NCBI GenBank assembly: GCA_900544995.1
Contig: UQXC01000002.1
Span: 1-64,000 of the forward strand
Direction: 5' to 3'
From: an uncultured Collinsella sp.
Lineage (GTDB): Bacteria > Actinomycetota > Coriobacteriia > Coriobacteriales > Coriobacteriaceae
DNA length: 64,000 nt
In this document: positions 44,073 to 53,081 of the stretch, piece by piece
How positions within the stretch are numbered: the stretch's first letter is position 1
Layout of the letters: the number at the start of each line of letters is the position of its first letter
The notes under the pieces: generated by a model
The model's database searches: none
The model's input: only the letters and a program-made list of their open reading frames with translations
What the model was told of the DNA's origin: nothing
Position numbers and translations under genes: made by a program

Positions 44073-45406
44073 GACCGGTCGCCTCCAAACAGATCGGGGC
44101 GAGTGGCCAGATAGGCATCAAGGGCCTCGAGCGCACGGTCCGCATAGGCCTGGTAGCGGTCGCGCTTGCTGCGGCGCTTACCATCCTCGAGTGGCGGCAC
44201 CAGACCAAAGTTGACATGCATAGGCTGATAGCCCACGGTGGCAGGATCGGTCGCATAGCCCACGAGCGCACCCAGGGCGCCCACACGCGGCAACTCGACG
44301 CCCGCGGCACCGATAGCCTCGGCATAGGTGTTGAGCGCCGCGAGCAGACCTGTCGCCACGGCTTCCATGTACCCCTCGGTGCCGGTGATCTGACCGGCCA
44401 GGCGCACGCCGGTACCGGGCACGGCAAAGGTGCCATCGAGCACGTGTGGGGCGTCGACAAAGGTATTGCGGTGCATGACACCGTAGCGGAAGAACTCAGC
44501 GTTCTCCAGGCCCGGCACCATATGGAAGACGCGCTTCTGCTCGCCAAAGGTCAGGTTGGTCTGGAAGCCCACCAAATTGTAAGCGGTCTTCTCCTTGTTC
44601 TCGGCACGCAGCTGAATCGCCGCCCAGGGGCGACGTCCGGTACGCGGGTCGGTGAGGCCGACGGGCTTCATGGCGCCAAAGCGAATGGCGTCCTTGCCGG
44701 TGCGTGCAACCTCCTCGGCAGGCTGGCAGGCCTGGAACAGATCGCCGCCCTCAAAATCCTTGAGCACCACGCGGTCGGCCGTGGTAAGCGCCTCGATAAA
44801 GGCCTCGTACTCCTCCTTGTTGAGCGGAGCGTTGAGATAGTCGCCACTCCCCTGCTCCTCGTAGCGCGACTGCGAGAACAGCACGTCCATATCGAGCGTG
44901 GAGGCATCGACGATCGGCGCCGCGGCATCGAAGAACGCAAGGGCGTCGCCACCGACGAGCTTCATGACCTCTTCGCTCAGCGCCGGCGAGCACAAGGGGC
45001 CGGCGGCAATGACCACGTGACCCTCGGGAATCTGCGTGACCTCGCCGTGAATGATCTCGATATTGGGACGGGCGGCGACCTCGGCCTCGACAAGCTCGGA
45101 AAACTTGACGCGGTCGACCGCCAAGGCACCACCGGCGGGAACAGCGGCGCGATGGGCGCAATCGAGCAGGACTGAACCCATGCGCTGGAGCTCGGCTTTT
45201 AGTAGGCCAGCAGCGGAATCTGGACGGGTCGACTTAAACGAATTGGAGCAGACGAGCTCTGCCAGGTGATCAGTATGGTGAGCCGGGGAGCTCACCTGGG
45301 GGCGCATCTCGCACAGCTTTACGGCAAACCCGCGGTCTGCCAGCTGGATCGCGCATTCCGAACCCGCCAGACCGCCACCGATAACCGTCACCTGATCGAA
45401 CTGCAT
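44069..45406 (-). CDS. trmFO: methylenetetrahydrofolate-tRNA-(uracil-5-)-methyltransferase TrmFO
   Basis: This 445-residue folate- and FAD-dependent enzyme makes ribothymidine at U54 of tRNA. VTVIGGGLAGSECAIQLADRGFAVKLCEMRP is the FAD motif, and HHTDHLAELVCSNSFKS and the AGQITGTEGYMEA stretch are characteristic. The ATG at 45406 was chosen over a TTG two codons earlier because AAGG lies nine bases upstream. It is in a series dprA-trmFO-xerC. Confidence 0.96.
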   Translation of the reverse strand: MQFDQVTVIGGGLAGSECAIQLADRGFAVKLCEMRPQVSSPAHHTDHLAELVCSNSFKSTRPDSAAGLLKAELQRMGSVLLDCAHRAAVPAGGALAVDRVKFSELVEAEVAARPNIEIIHGEVTQIPEGHVVIAAGPLCSPALSEEVMKLVGGDALAFFDAAAPIVDASTLDMDVLFSQSRYEEQGSGDYLNAPLNKEEYEAFIEALTTADRVVLKDFEGGDLFQACQPAEEVARTGKDAIRFGAMKPVGLTDPRTGRRPWAAIQLRAENKEKTAYNLVGFQTNLTFGEQKRVFHMVPGLENAEFFRYGVMHRNTFVDAPHVLDGTFAVPGTGVRLAGQITGTEGYMEAVATGLLAALNTYAEAIGAAGVELPRVGALGALVGYATDPATVGYQPMHVNFGLVPPLEDGKRRSKRDRYQAYADRALEALDAYLATRPDLFGGDRS

Positions 45407-45420
45407 CTGCAAACACCTTT

Positions 45421-46356
45421 CTAATTGACACGTTTTCCATTGTGACCGAAGGGCGTCTGGGCGTGAAGGGCAAACTTGGAGGGCGCATACCTTCCATCCA
45501 TCATGCGCTCGATAAGGCCCTCGAGTTCAAGCGAACCCAAGAGTTTGAGTACGCCGACAGCATCGAGCGAGACGAGCGCCGCGATGTCGTCGACCTTGAG
45601 CGGAGAGGCGATGAGCGCATGCATCACGGTCTGCTGTGTTGGATCCAGGTCGGCAATGCCGGGAGCATCGGGGCGCGAGTAGCGCAGGGTGCCGTAGATG
45701 CGTGAGATAGCCATCTCGATAGATTCCTCGTCGATGATGCAGCAGGCACCGTTCGCAATGAGGTAATTCGTGCCACGCGACTCGGGCGATAGGATCGATC
45801 CCGGCACGGCAAGAAGTTCGCGCCCCAAATCCATAGCAGCCTCGGCTGTAGAAAACGTCCCGGAAGGCATACCCGCCTCGGATACAAAGAGGGCTTGCGA
45901 CAGGGCCGCGATCACGCGATTGCGGCGCGGAAACGCAAACTTGCGCGGACCCATGCCCCACGGAGAGATCGACACGACCGCGCCACCCGTATCGAGCGTG
46001 CGAGTAATAAGCCCCGCGCTCGAACGCGGGTAGACCACGTCGGCGCCCGTCCCCAGCACCACGACGTGTTTGCCGCCGGCGTTGACCGCAGCCCAACCCG
46101 AGGCCTGGTCACAACCGACCGCGCCGCCCGAAACAACCGTCACTCCCGCATCAACCGCCACCTTTGCCGCAAGCTCTGCCACGGCAAGACCATACGGCGA
46201 GGCCTTGCGCGCGCCGATGATGGAGAGCGCAGGCGTCGAAAGCGCCTCGGGGTTGCCGCGCACATAGAGCGTCTGGGGTACATCAGATAGCTCTAAAACG
46301 GTCTCGGGATACAACGCATCACCTGGATGCAGCTCGAAGGTCCCCTCGGCCATCAT
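45421..46356 (-). CDS. dprA: DNA processing protein DprA
   Basis: This 311-residue protein loads RecA onto incoming single-stranded DNA in transformation. The Rossmann-like core is complete (SIIGARKASPYG, VVSGGAVGCDQASGWAAV, LGTGADVVYPRSSAGL, SQALFVSEAG). A C-terminal winged-helix region (DLDPTQQTVMHALIASPLKVDDIAALV) follows. The usual N-terminal SAM-like domain is missing or very short. The ATG at 46356 overlaps the yifB stop as ATGA. Confidence 0.93.
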   Translation of the reverse strand: MMAEGTFELHPGDALYPETVLELSDVPQTLYVRGNPEALSTPALSIIGARKASPYGLAVAELAAKVAVDAGVTVVSGGAVGCDQASGWAAVNAGGKHVVVLGTGADVVYPRSSAGLITRTLDTGGAVVSISPWGMGPRKFAFPRRNRVIAALSQALFVSEAGMPSGTFSTAEAAMDLGRELLAVPGSILSPESRGTNYLIANGACCIIDEESIEMAISRIYGTLRYSRPDAPGIADLDPTQQTVMHALIASPLKVDDIAALVSLDAVGVLKLLGSLELEGLIERMMDGRYAPSKFALHAQTPFGHNGKRVN

Positions 46357-47876
46357 TGGTCCCTCCTTCCCTGGTACATCGCCGCCTCGAGCACGTGGTC
46401 CTGCGTCACCTGCTCGCTCTCGGCGACATCTGCGATCGTACGCGCGATACGAACCAGGCGCACGATACCGCGGCCCGTAAGATGTGTGCGCTTCGACAGG
46501 CCGAGCACGCACTTCTCCGCCGCATCATCGAGCTCGAAGGTCGAAACGACGCCGTCAATGGACCGCGTCTCGTCAACCTCGGCCTCGGCATCCGCATCGT
46601 CCATACGGGATTCGCGCCAAGCGCGAAAAGCGCGACCGCGCACAACGTAGTCACGTAACTCGGCCGACGACATACCCTCCGCACCCTCGATAATCACTTG
46701 GGGGTCGGGACGGGTCACATCGATCATCATGTCGATACGGTCGGCCAAAGGACCGCGCAGTTTAGACCGATAGCGCTCGACCATCGCCGCCGAGCAGCGA
46801 CACGGCACCTCGCGATCGCCCAAAAAGCCGCAGGGGCAGGGATTACTCGCAGCCAGCAGCTGAAAGCGCGACGGGAAGGTAAAGGCCCCGTCGACGCGTA
46901 CGATCTTCACATAGCCGCGTTCGATGGGCTGACGCAGTGTCTGCAGCACACCAGTGGGAAACTCGGCAAGCTCGTCCAAAAATAGCACGCCGCCATGAGC
47001 AAGGCTGATCTCACCCGGGTGCACCGGGCGCCCACCGCCGATAAGGCCTGCGGTCGAAATACTGTGATGGGGACTGCGGAAGGGCCGGTGCCCCGCCAAC
47101 AAGCCATCAATGTTCTCACCCAAAACCGAATGGATGCACAGCGCCTCCTGTTGATCCTCAACGGAAAGCTCGGGCAGGATGCCGGTCATACGGCGTGCGA
47201 GCATCGTCTTGCCCGATCCCGGGGACCCAATCATGAGCAAGCCGAGTTCTCCTGCCGCCGCAAGCGCCATGCCGCGCTTAGCGACTTCCTGCCCCAGCAC
47301 GTCGGCATAGTCGAGCTCAGGCTCAAAGGTCGCCTCGACGCCCTCAGAATCCAAGTAGTGCCGCGCGGCATCGCCCATACCATGAGCAAGCTGAGACAAA
47401 TGATCGATGAATCCACAATCCACGCCCGCGAGTGGCACATGCTGGTCTGACCTGCCGGCGATAAAGGACAGCCCCAAATCACGCGCCAATAACTGAAACG
47501 CCACCTCGCCCTTGACAGGAAGCACCGTACCGTCCAAGCCAAGCTCACCAGCGATAAGACAACGATCGAGGTTGTCGCGGGGAATCTGCCCATCGGCCGC
47601 CAATACCGCGATGGCGATGGGCAGATCAAAGCCGCTACCGGTCTTGCGAATATCGCCGGGCGCCAGATTGACCGTAATGCCCGAGCGCGGGATCTCGAAC
47701 CCGGCGGAGCGCATCGCACAGCGAATACGACCACGTGACTCCATCACCTCCATACTCGGGATGCCGAGCATCTGAATGCCCGGAACGCCGCCAGCAAGCG
47801 AGACCTCGACCGTGACGTGAATCGCCTCGACGCCGCGGATGCAGGCCGCGTGAACGGCAAACGTCTCGAACGCCAT
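46353..47876 (-). CDS. yifB: YifB/ComM family AAA+ ATPase
   Basis: This 507-residue protein is often annotated as Mg-chelatase-like. It has an N-terminal ChlI-like domain (VTVEVSLAGGVPGIQMLGIP), an AAA+ module with MIGSPGSGKTMLARR, and a C-terminal domain. ComM of this family drives branch migration in transformation. The ATG at 47876 shares a base with the yraN stop (TGATG). Its place between yraN and dprA agrees with a DNA-uptake role rather than tetrapyrrole synthesis. Confidence 0.92.
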   Translation of the reverse strand: MAFETFAVHAACIRGVEAIHVTVEVSLAGGVPGIQMLGIPSMEVMESRGRIRCAMRSAGFEIPRSGITVNLAPGDIRKTGSGFDLPIAIAVLAADGQIPRDNLDRCLIAGELGLDGTVLPVKGEVAFQLLARDLGLSFIAGRSDQHVPLAGVDCGFIDHLSQLAHGMGDAARHYLDSEGVEATFEPELDYADVLGQEVAKRGMALAAAGELGLLMIGSPGSGKTMLARRMTGILPELSVEDQQEALCIHSVLGENIDGLLAGHRPFRSPHHSISTAGLIGGGRPVHPGEISLAHGGVLFLDELAEFPTGVLQTLRQPIERGYVKIVRVDGAFTFPSRFQLLAASNPCPCGFLGDREVPCRCSAAMVERYRSKLRGPLADRIDMMIDVTRPDPQVIIEGAEGMSSAELRDYVVRGRAFRAWRESRMDDADAEAEVDETRSIDGVVSTFELDDAAEKCVLGLSKRTHLTGRGIVRLVRIARTIADVAESEQVTQDHVLEAAMYQGRRDQ

Positions 47877-48361
47877 CACGACACCTGCCAATCGAACGCG
47901 TTGTACTGATGCTCGATCTCGGCGATATGCCCGCCGCGAATGGTGACACCCACGGCATCGAAGCGAATCGCCTTGAGAGGATAATGCTCCATGAGATAGC
48001 AACTTGCGATGCGGCGGTAGCGGCGTTGCTTTTGGGCGTCCACGGCCTCCTCGGGAAAGACCCGCGTGTTGCAATCCAGTGCGACACGTCTGGTCTTGAC
48101 CTCGGCCATCACCACGACATCGTCGAGCTCATCGAGCAGCACCAGATCAGCCTCGCCCTCGGTGCAACGATAACCCTGCTCCAGCAAGGTGTAGCCGCGC
48201 TCGTTAAAGTAGTCGATTGCGATAAGCTCGCCCAGCATGCCCAGCTCGCGGGGACTGAGCCCCTTGATAAACTCGGACGTCATCGCCCCGCAGTCGAGCT
48301 CGCCGTTTTCCCAACGCTCCTTGAGCTGCTGCGTCTTGCTCTTTTTACTTGCGGCACTCAT
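47876..48361 (-). CDS. yraN: YraN family protein (UPF0102), putative nuclease
   Basis: This 161-residue protein has a Holliday-junction-resolvase-like PD-(D/E)xK fold. LGMLGELIAIDYFNERGYTLLEQGYRCTEGEADLVLLD carries the catalytic aspartate, and VVMAEVKTR the Glu-x-Lys. The N-terminal 45 residues are hydrophilic and longer than usual. The ATG at 48361 has AAGGAG five bases upstream. The rnhB-yraN-yifB-dprA order is widely conserved. Confidence 0.9.
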   Translation of the reverse strand: MSAASKKSKTQQLKERWENGELDCGAMTSEFIKGLSPRELGMLGELIAIDYFNERGYTLLEQGYRCTEGEADLVLLDELDDVVVMAEVKTRRVALDCNTRVFPEEAVDAQKQRRYRRIASCYLMEHYPLKAIRFDAVGVTIRGGHIAEIEHQYNAFDWQVS

Positions 48362-48460
48362 GGGGTCTCCTTTCCCGCACACTGCATTGCCCCGATGATG
48401 AGGGCACCTTTCATGCGGGTAAGTACCGGAAGCAAACCAAAAGCTGACCAAATGCCGACA

Positions 48461-48501
48461 AAAAACGGGCCGTACGCAGCAATGGTGTTGCATACGGCCC
48501 G
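48461..48501 (-). terminator. rho-independent terminator after rnhB
   Basis: On the minus strand an imperfect 13-bp stem (CGGGCCGTATGCA paired with TGCGTACGGCCCG) is followed by TTTTTTG. Confidence 0.85.
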
Positions 48502-48550
48502 CTACCAGCAGGTTTATAAAACCCCAGGGGTCCCTGTCTCCACAATTGAC

Positions 48551-49339
48551 CTAGAAAAGGCGCTCGGTCTGCAGAAAGTTTCCGCAAAAGCTCACACGGT
48601 GCAGCGGACAAAGTCCATGTTTGCGAATGGCCTCGATATGCTCGGGGCTTGCATAGCCCTTCGACTCGGCCAGATGGTACTCGGGATACTCGGCGTCGTA
48701 CTCGACCATCATCTCGTCACGCGTGACCTTGGCCATGATGGACGCCGCGGCGATGCAGGCAATTTTGGCATCGCCCTTCACCACATCGCGCTCGTTGGGA
48801 ACGGCACCCAGAGGGTTACCGTCCATGAGGACACAGTCGGGTTCAAGCCCCGTATCGGCCACGGCGCCCGCGACGGCAGCGCGGATGGCGCGGGCCATGC
48901 CCATATCATCGATATCCGCAGGCGGGATATGGCAAAAGCCGATAGCAGACGCCACCTCGGCAATCTTCACTGAGAGCAACTCGCGGCGCGCCGGCGTGAG
49001 CTTTTTGGAATCGTTGATGCCCCAGACGCGCGGCTCCATAGGAAGGCAGACGGCGCATACCGTCAAAGGACCGGCCACCGATCCGCGACCCACCTCGTCG
49101 ACACCAACGACCACGCCATCACCGCCGAGCTCATGCATCAGCTCGTACATGCCGTTGACACGCTCGCGCTCGGCAAGCTCCTTGGCATGACGCTTAAGGG
49201 CACGCTCGCAAGCCTTAATCACCTGCTGGCGCGGGTCCTCGCGATAATGCTCCACGAGGGCGGGAATCTCCTCGAACGTGGCGCTCGCCAGCTCGCCGGC
49301 AACCTGCGATGCCGAAACCGAGCTCGTCATATTGGCCAT
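48551..49339 (-). CDS. rnhB: ribonuclease HII
   Basis: This 262-residue enzyme removes ribonucleotides from DNA. VVGVDEVGRGSVAGPLTV holds the catalytic Asp-Glu pair, NDSKKLTPARRELL follows, and the remaining acidic residues fall in the GDAKIACIAAASIMAKVTRD region. An N-terminal helical extension of about 75 residues precedes the catalytic domain, as in several Gram-positive forms. The ATG at 49339 has AGGAGG seven bases upstream. Confidence 0.95.
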   Translation of the reverse strand: MANMTSSVSASQVAGELASATFEEIPALVEHYREDPRQQVIKACERALKRHAKELAERERVNGMYELMHELGGDGVVVGVDEVGRGSVAGPLTVCAVCLPMEPRVWGINDSKKLTPARRELLSVKIAEVASAIGFCHIPPADIDDMGMARAIRAAVAGAVADTGLEPDCVLMDGNPLGAVPNERDVVKGDAKIACIAAASIMAKVTRDEMMVEYDAEYPEYHLAESKGYASPEHIEAIRKHGLCPLHRVSFCGNFLQTERLF

Positions 49340-49368
49340 ACCAGGCCCTCCTTGCATGCAAATCAGAT

Positions 49369-49400
49369 AAAAAGAAGGGCCACCCGAAGGTGACCCTTGT
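49369..49400 (-). terminator. terminator of rplS
   Basis: On the minus strand AAGGGTCACC pairs with GGTGGCCCTT and is followed by CTTTTT. Confidence 0.8.
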
Positions 49401-49432
49401 GTCCAAACGAGTGGACAGACGCTGCGATCTTC

Positions 49433-49774
49433 TTAGCGCTTCTCGGGGATGCGAGCAGCCTTGCCCACCTTGTCGCGGAGGTAGTACAGCTTGGCGCGAC
49501 GGACGCGACCATGACGAACGACCTCGAGCTTGGCGATCTTGGGGCTGTGAAGCGGGAAGGTACGCTCAACACCGACACCGAAGGACATCTTGCGGACGGT
49601 GAAGGTCTCGCGGGCACCGGCGCCGGCCATGCGGATGACGTCGCCCTGGAAGACCTGGATGCGCTCGCGGTCGCCTTCCTTAATGCGGTAGTGAACCTTG
49701 ACGTTGTCGGCGACGCGAACCTGAGGAATGTCCTCGCGGATCTGCTGACGCTCGATTGCGCGGATGTAATCCAT
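49433..49774 (-). CDS. rplS: 50S ribosomal protein L19
   Basis: This 113-residue L19 has [27 protein letters not shown] and [23 protein letters not shown], both diagnostic. The ATG at 49774 was chosen over a TTG two codons earlier because AAGGAA is correctly spaced. It has its own promoter and terminator and is detached from trmD, its usual neighbour. Confidence 0.97.
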   Translation of the reverse strand: MDYIRAIERQQIREDIPQVRVADNVKVHYRIKEGDRERIQVFQGDVIRMAGAGARETFTVRKMSFGVGVERTFPLHSPKIAKLEVVRHGRVRRAKLYYLRDKVGKAARIPEKR

Positions 49775-49843
49775 GTGCAATTCCTTACTCTTCTAGAGGT
49801 GCCGTACCACCTTGGCCGGCACGTAGTTGAACAAACGTATTCG

Positions 49844-49871
49844 AGTATACACGCGCGGGTTTCTGCTGCAA
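49844..49871 (-). promoter_or_regulatory. rplS promoter
   Basis: On the minus strand TTGCAG (49866-49871) and TATACT (49844-49849) are 16 nt apart. Confidence 0.65.
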
Positions 49872-49917
49872 GAACAATTTTTTACGCAGACAAAAAGACA
49901 AATCCCGCACATGATAA

Positions 49918-49945
49918 CCGCCCGCCTCACGAATGAGACGGGCGG
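49918..49945 (-). terminator. hairpin after ppdK
   Basis: A 12-bp stem with one mismatch (CCGCCCGTCTCA paired with TGAGGCGGGCGG) lies 39 nt past the ppdK stop. The T-run after it is short (TTAT). Confidence 0.65.
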
Positions 49946-49983
49946 CATGAAGGGGGCTACGCTAGGCGCCTATACCCAAAACG

Positions 49984-52734
49984 TTAGGCGGAGCGCTTCG
50001 CCTCGAGCTTGGCCTGGGCGGCAGCAAGACGCGCGAGCGGAACACGGTAGGGCGAGCAAGACACGTAGTCCACGTCAGCCACGTTAAACAGGCCCTTGAT
50101 GGACTTGGGGTCGCCGCCGTGCTCGCCGCACACGCCAAAGTGCATGTCGGGATTGGTGGCACGACCCTTCTCGACGGCCATACGCACCAGCTCAAGTACC
50201 GCCGCGTCGATGGTCTCGAAGGGGTTGTCCTTCAAGATCTTCTTGTGCATGTACAGCGGGATGAACTTGGCCTCGGCATCGTCACGAGAGAAGCCGAAGG
50301 TCGTCTGGGTAAGGTCGTTGGTGCCAAAGCAGAAGAAATCTGCGTGAAGGGCGATCTCGTCAGCGACCATGCAGGCGCGCGGCAGCTCGAGCATCGTGCC
50401 CACGGGAATGTTGAGCTCGACGCCCTCCTCGGCGGAAACCTCGGCGATCACGCGCTCGATAACCTCGCGGGTCTGGACATGCTCGGCCGTGATGGAAACG
50501 AGCGGAACCATGATCTCGGGGCGCGGGTCAACACCCTCCTTGATAAGGCGAGCGGCAGCCGTGGCGACGGCGCGAACTTGCATGAGTGGCAGATCGCCAA
50601 AGACAACGGACAGGCGCACGCCGCGTAGGCCGAGCATGGGGTTCGACTCGACCATGCCGTCGATACGGCGCAGTCGGGCACGCAGGGCGGCAAGCTCCTC
50701 CTCGCTGGCACCAGCGGCTTCCTTCTTGGTGATGGCGACCTCGAGCTCGCGAGGATTATCCAAGAACTCATGAAGCGGCGGATCGAGCAGGCGGACGACC
50801 ACATCGCGACCAGACATGGTCTTGAACATCGCCAGGAAGTCCTCGGTCTGAACCTTTAGCAGGTCGGCCAGGGCCTGCTGCTTCACGGCCTCATCGTCGG
50901 ACAGGATAAAGCTCTGGATGATGTTCTTGCGATCGCCCAGAAACATGTGCTCAGTGCGGCACAGGCCTATGGCCTCGGCGCCAAACTCGAGCGCGAGTGC
51001 GGCATCCTCGGGGTTGTCGGCGTTGACGCGCACGTGGTTGGCGTGGCCGCCGGTCTCGTCCAGACGAATCTCGTCGGCCCAGGACAAGATGGTGTCCAGA
51101 TCACCGGTGAGCTCAGCGGAGACCAGGTCGACGGGACCGTCGACGACGATGCCCTGGGTGCCGTCGATGGAGATGATGTCGCCCTCGTGCAGCACGCGAT
51201 CGCTGCCCTCGATGCGCACGACCTTCTCGGCGGCGTCGATGTGGAAGCGCTCAACGCCGCAGACGCAGGGCGTACCCATGCCGCGGGCGATAACGGCGGC
51301 ATGGCTCGTCTTGCCACCATGGCTGGTCAGGATGCCCTCGGCGGCGACCATGCCCTTCAGGTCGTCGGGGTTGGTCTCCCAGCGAACAAGGATAACCTTG
51401 TGACCCTCGTTGGCGCGCGCGACGGCGGCGTCGCTCGAGAACACGACCTCACCCACGGCGGCACCGGGGCTGGCGTTCAGACCACTGGCCAGCGCCTCGT
51501 ACTTCTTGGAGGCATCGAACTGCGGGTGCAGAAGCTGGTCGAGCTGCGCGGGATCGATGCGGCTCACGGCCTCCTCGCGAGCGATCAGGCCCTCCTCGAC
51601 CATTTCGATGGCGATGCGCAGGGCGGCGGTAGCAGTGCGCTTACCCACGCGGGTCTGGAGCATCCAGAGCTTGCCCTGCTCGATGGTGAACTCGATATCG
51701 CACATATCGCGATAGTGATCCTCGAGCGTCAGGAAGACACGCTCGAGCTCCTCACCTGCGAACTCGAGGCCCGGGGTGGCCTTGAGGTCGGCGATGGGCT
51801 CGGTGTTGCGGATGCCGGCGACGACGTCCTCGCCCTGGGCGTTGACCAGAAAGTCGCCATAGAACTCCTTGGTGCCGTCTGCCGGGTTGCGCGTAAAGGC
51901 GACGCCGGTCGCAGAGGTCTCGCCCTTATTGCCAAAGGCCATGGCCTGGACGTTGACGGCGGTGCCGAGGTCGTCGGAAATGCCATGCTGCTTGCGGTAG
52001 ATGCAGGCGCGCTCGTTCATCCAACTGCCAAAGACGGCCTGGATGGCAAGGCGCAGCTGAAGCTCCGGATCGTGCGGGAAGACGGGCTTGCCGTCGGCGA
52101 CCTCGAGCTCGGGGTACAAGGCGGCATCGACGTTCTCGGAGAAGATGCCCTTGAAGGTCTCGACGAGTTCTTGCAGGTCCTCGGCCGAAAGCTCGGAGTC
52201 GACGCGAACGCCGGCGACCAGGCGGGCCTGGGTCAGGGCGTTCTCGAACAGGTCGGCGTCAACGCCCATGACGACGTTAGAGAACATCTGGATAAAGCGA
52301 CGGTAGCTGTCCCAGGCAAAACGCGGATTTTGCGTCTGGGCGATGAGACCCTGAACGGAGTCGTCGTTGAGGCCCAGGTTGAGGACCGTATCCATCATAC
52401 CGGGCATGGAAAACGGAGCGCCCGAGCGAACCGACACGAGCAGCGGATCGGAGGCGTCGCCGAGCTTCTTGCCGCAGCGGGCCTCGAGGTCTGCCTCAGC
52501 GGCAACGATCTCGTCGAGTGCGCCTTCGGGCCAGACGTTGCCGGCGCCGAAGTACTCGACACAGGTCTGGCAGGTAATGGTAAAGCCACCGGGAACCGGC
52601 AGGCCGATGCGGCTCATCTCGGCAAGGTTTGCGCCCTTGCCGCCAAGCACGAAGTTCATGGACTTGTCGCCCTCAGTGACACAGGTGCCCTGGGCGTCGG
52701 TTCCAAAACGGTAAACCCTCTTGCAATCGCTCAC
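49984..52734 (-). CDS. ppdK: pyruvate, phosphate dikinase
   Basis: This 916-residue enzyme interconverts pyruvate, ATP and phosphate with PEP, AMP and PPi. The N-terminal ATP-grasp domain has NFVLGGKGANLAEM, the central domain has GGKTSHAAVIARGMGTPCVCG with the phospho-histidine and adjacent regulatory threonine, and the C-terminal PEP barrel has LMQVRAVATAAARLI and CFGTNDLTQTTFGFSRDD. The start is GTG at 52734 (VSDCKRV) with GGGGA upstream. The adjacent regulator gene ppsR would phosphorylate that threonine. Confidence 0.96.
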   Translation of the reverse strand: MSDCKRVYRFGTDAQGTCVTEGDKSMNFVLGGKGANLAEMSRIGLPVPGGFTITCQTCVEYFGAGNVWPEGALDEIVAAEADLEARCGKKLGDASDPLLVSVRSGAPFSMPGMMDTVLNLGLNDDSVQGLIAQTQNPRFAWDSYRRFIQMFSNVVMGVDADLFENALTQARLVAGVRVDSELSAEDLQELVETFKGIFSENVDAALYPELEVADGKPVFPHDPELQLRLAIQAVFGSWMNERACIYRKQHGISDDLGTAVNVQAMAFGNKGETSATGVAFTRNPADGTKEFYGDFLVNAQGEDVVAGIRNTEPIADLKATPGLEFAGEELERVFLTLEDHYRDMCDIEFTIEQGKLWMLQTRVGKRTATAALRIAIEMVEEGLIAREEAVSRIDPAQLDQLLHPQFDASKKYEALASGLNASPGAAVGEVVFSSDAAVARANEGHKVILVRWETNPDDLKGMVAAEGILTSHGGKTSHAAVIARGMGTPCVCGVERFHIDAAEKVVRIEGSDRVLHEGDIISIDGTQGIVVDGPVDLVSAELTGDLDTILSWADEIRLDETGGHANHVRVNADNPEDAALALEFGAEAIGLCRTEHMFLGDRKNIIQSFILSDDEAVKQQALADLLKVQTEDFLAMFKTMSGRDVVVRLLDPPLHEFLDNPRELEVAITKKEAAGASEEELAALRARLRRIDGMVESNPMLGLRGVRLSVVFGDLPLMQVRAVATAAARLIKEGVDPRPEIMVPLVSITAEHVQTREVIERVIAEVSAEEGVELNIPVGTMLELPRACMVADEIALHADFFCFGTNDLTQTTFGFSRDDAEAKFIPLYMHKKILKDNPFETIDAAVLELVRMAVEKGRATNPDMHFGVCGEHGGDPKSIKGLFNVADVDYVSCSPYRVPLARLAAAQAKLEAKRSA

Positions 52735-52809
52735 GATACTTCCCCTTCCATGCACTTACGCGCACGACCGTGGTAACGAATCGACCCACCGGATGCGGGC
52801 CGTGAGGGA

Positions 52810-52815
52810 ACTATA
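52810..52815 (-). promoter_or_regulatory. possible -10 of ppdK
   Basis: Minus-strand TATAGT lies about 75 nt upstream of the ppdK GTG. No good -35 is visible, which would fit dependence on an activator binding the repeats upstream. Confidence 0.4.
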
Positions 52816-52856
52816 CGGCGCGTTTTGGGCAGGCTTGAGCAGAGGGTGCGCGGTTT

Positions 52857-52947
52857 GGTAAACGTGCTAAAACTGGCGGTAAACGGTAGATAAAGGTGGT
52901 TACCTTATGAAGATACCACTGCAAGAGAAATGCAGGTCAGATGCAAG
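52857..52947. promoter_or_regulatory. phased repeats upstream of ppdK
   Basis: GGTAAACG occurs at 52857-52864 and 52878-52885, exactly 21 bp apart. A GTGGT/ACCAC dyad follows (52896-52919). TGCAAG, TGCAGG and TGCAAG start at 52920, 52931 and 52942, each 11 bp apart. All lie upstream of the presumed promoter. Confidence 0.45.
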
Positions 52948-52973
52948 TTTCTTGATAAATCGCTTTACCATAA

Positions 52974-53081
52974 GTAGCTAATTTGGGACGGGGCTTTTTT
53001 AGCTGCCCCCGCAGGCAATCGACCAAAAAGATCGCGACCTCAGCCGGGGTAGCTAAAAAAGCCCCGTCCCAAATTAGCTAC
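52974..53081. repeat. paired REP-like repeats (RAYT2 family) between ppsR and ppdK
   Basis: Two 36-bp arms (52974-53009 and 53046-53081) are inverted copies with one mismatch, around a 36-nt spacer. Each begins GTAGCTAATTTGGGACGGGG and matches the repeats flanking RAYT2 8 kb away. No transposase gene is here. The right arm includes the ppsR stop codon. Confidence 0.88.

Noticed and set aside
46353..47876. magnesium chelatase subunit
   Set aside because: Domain order and the dprA/yraN context match YifB/ComM, and no other chelatase subunit is present.
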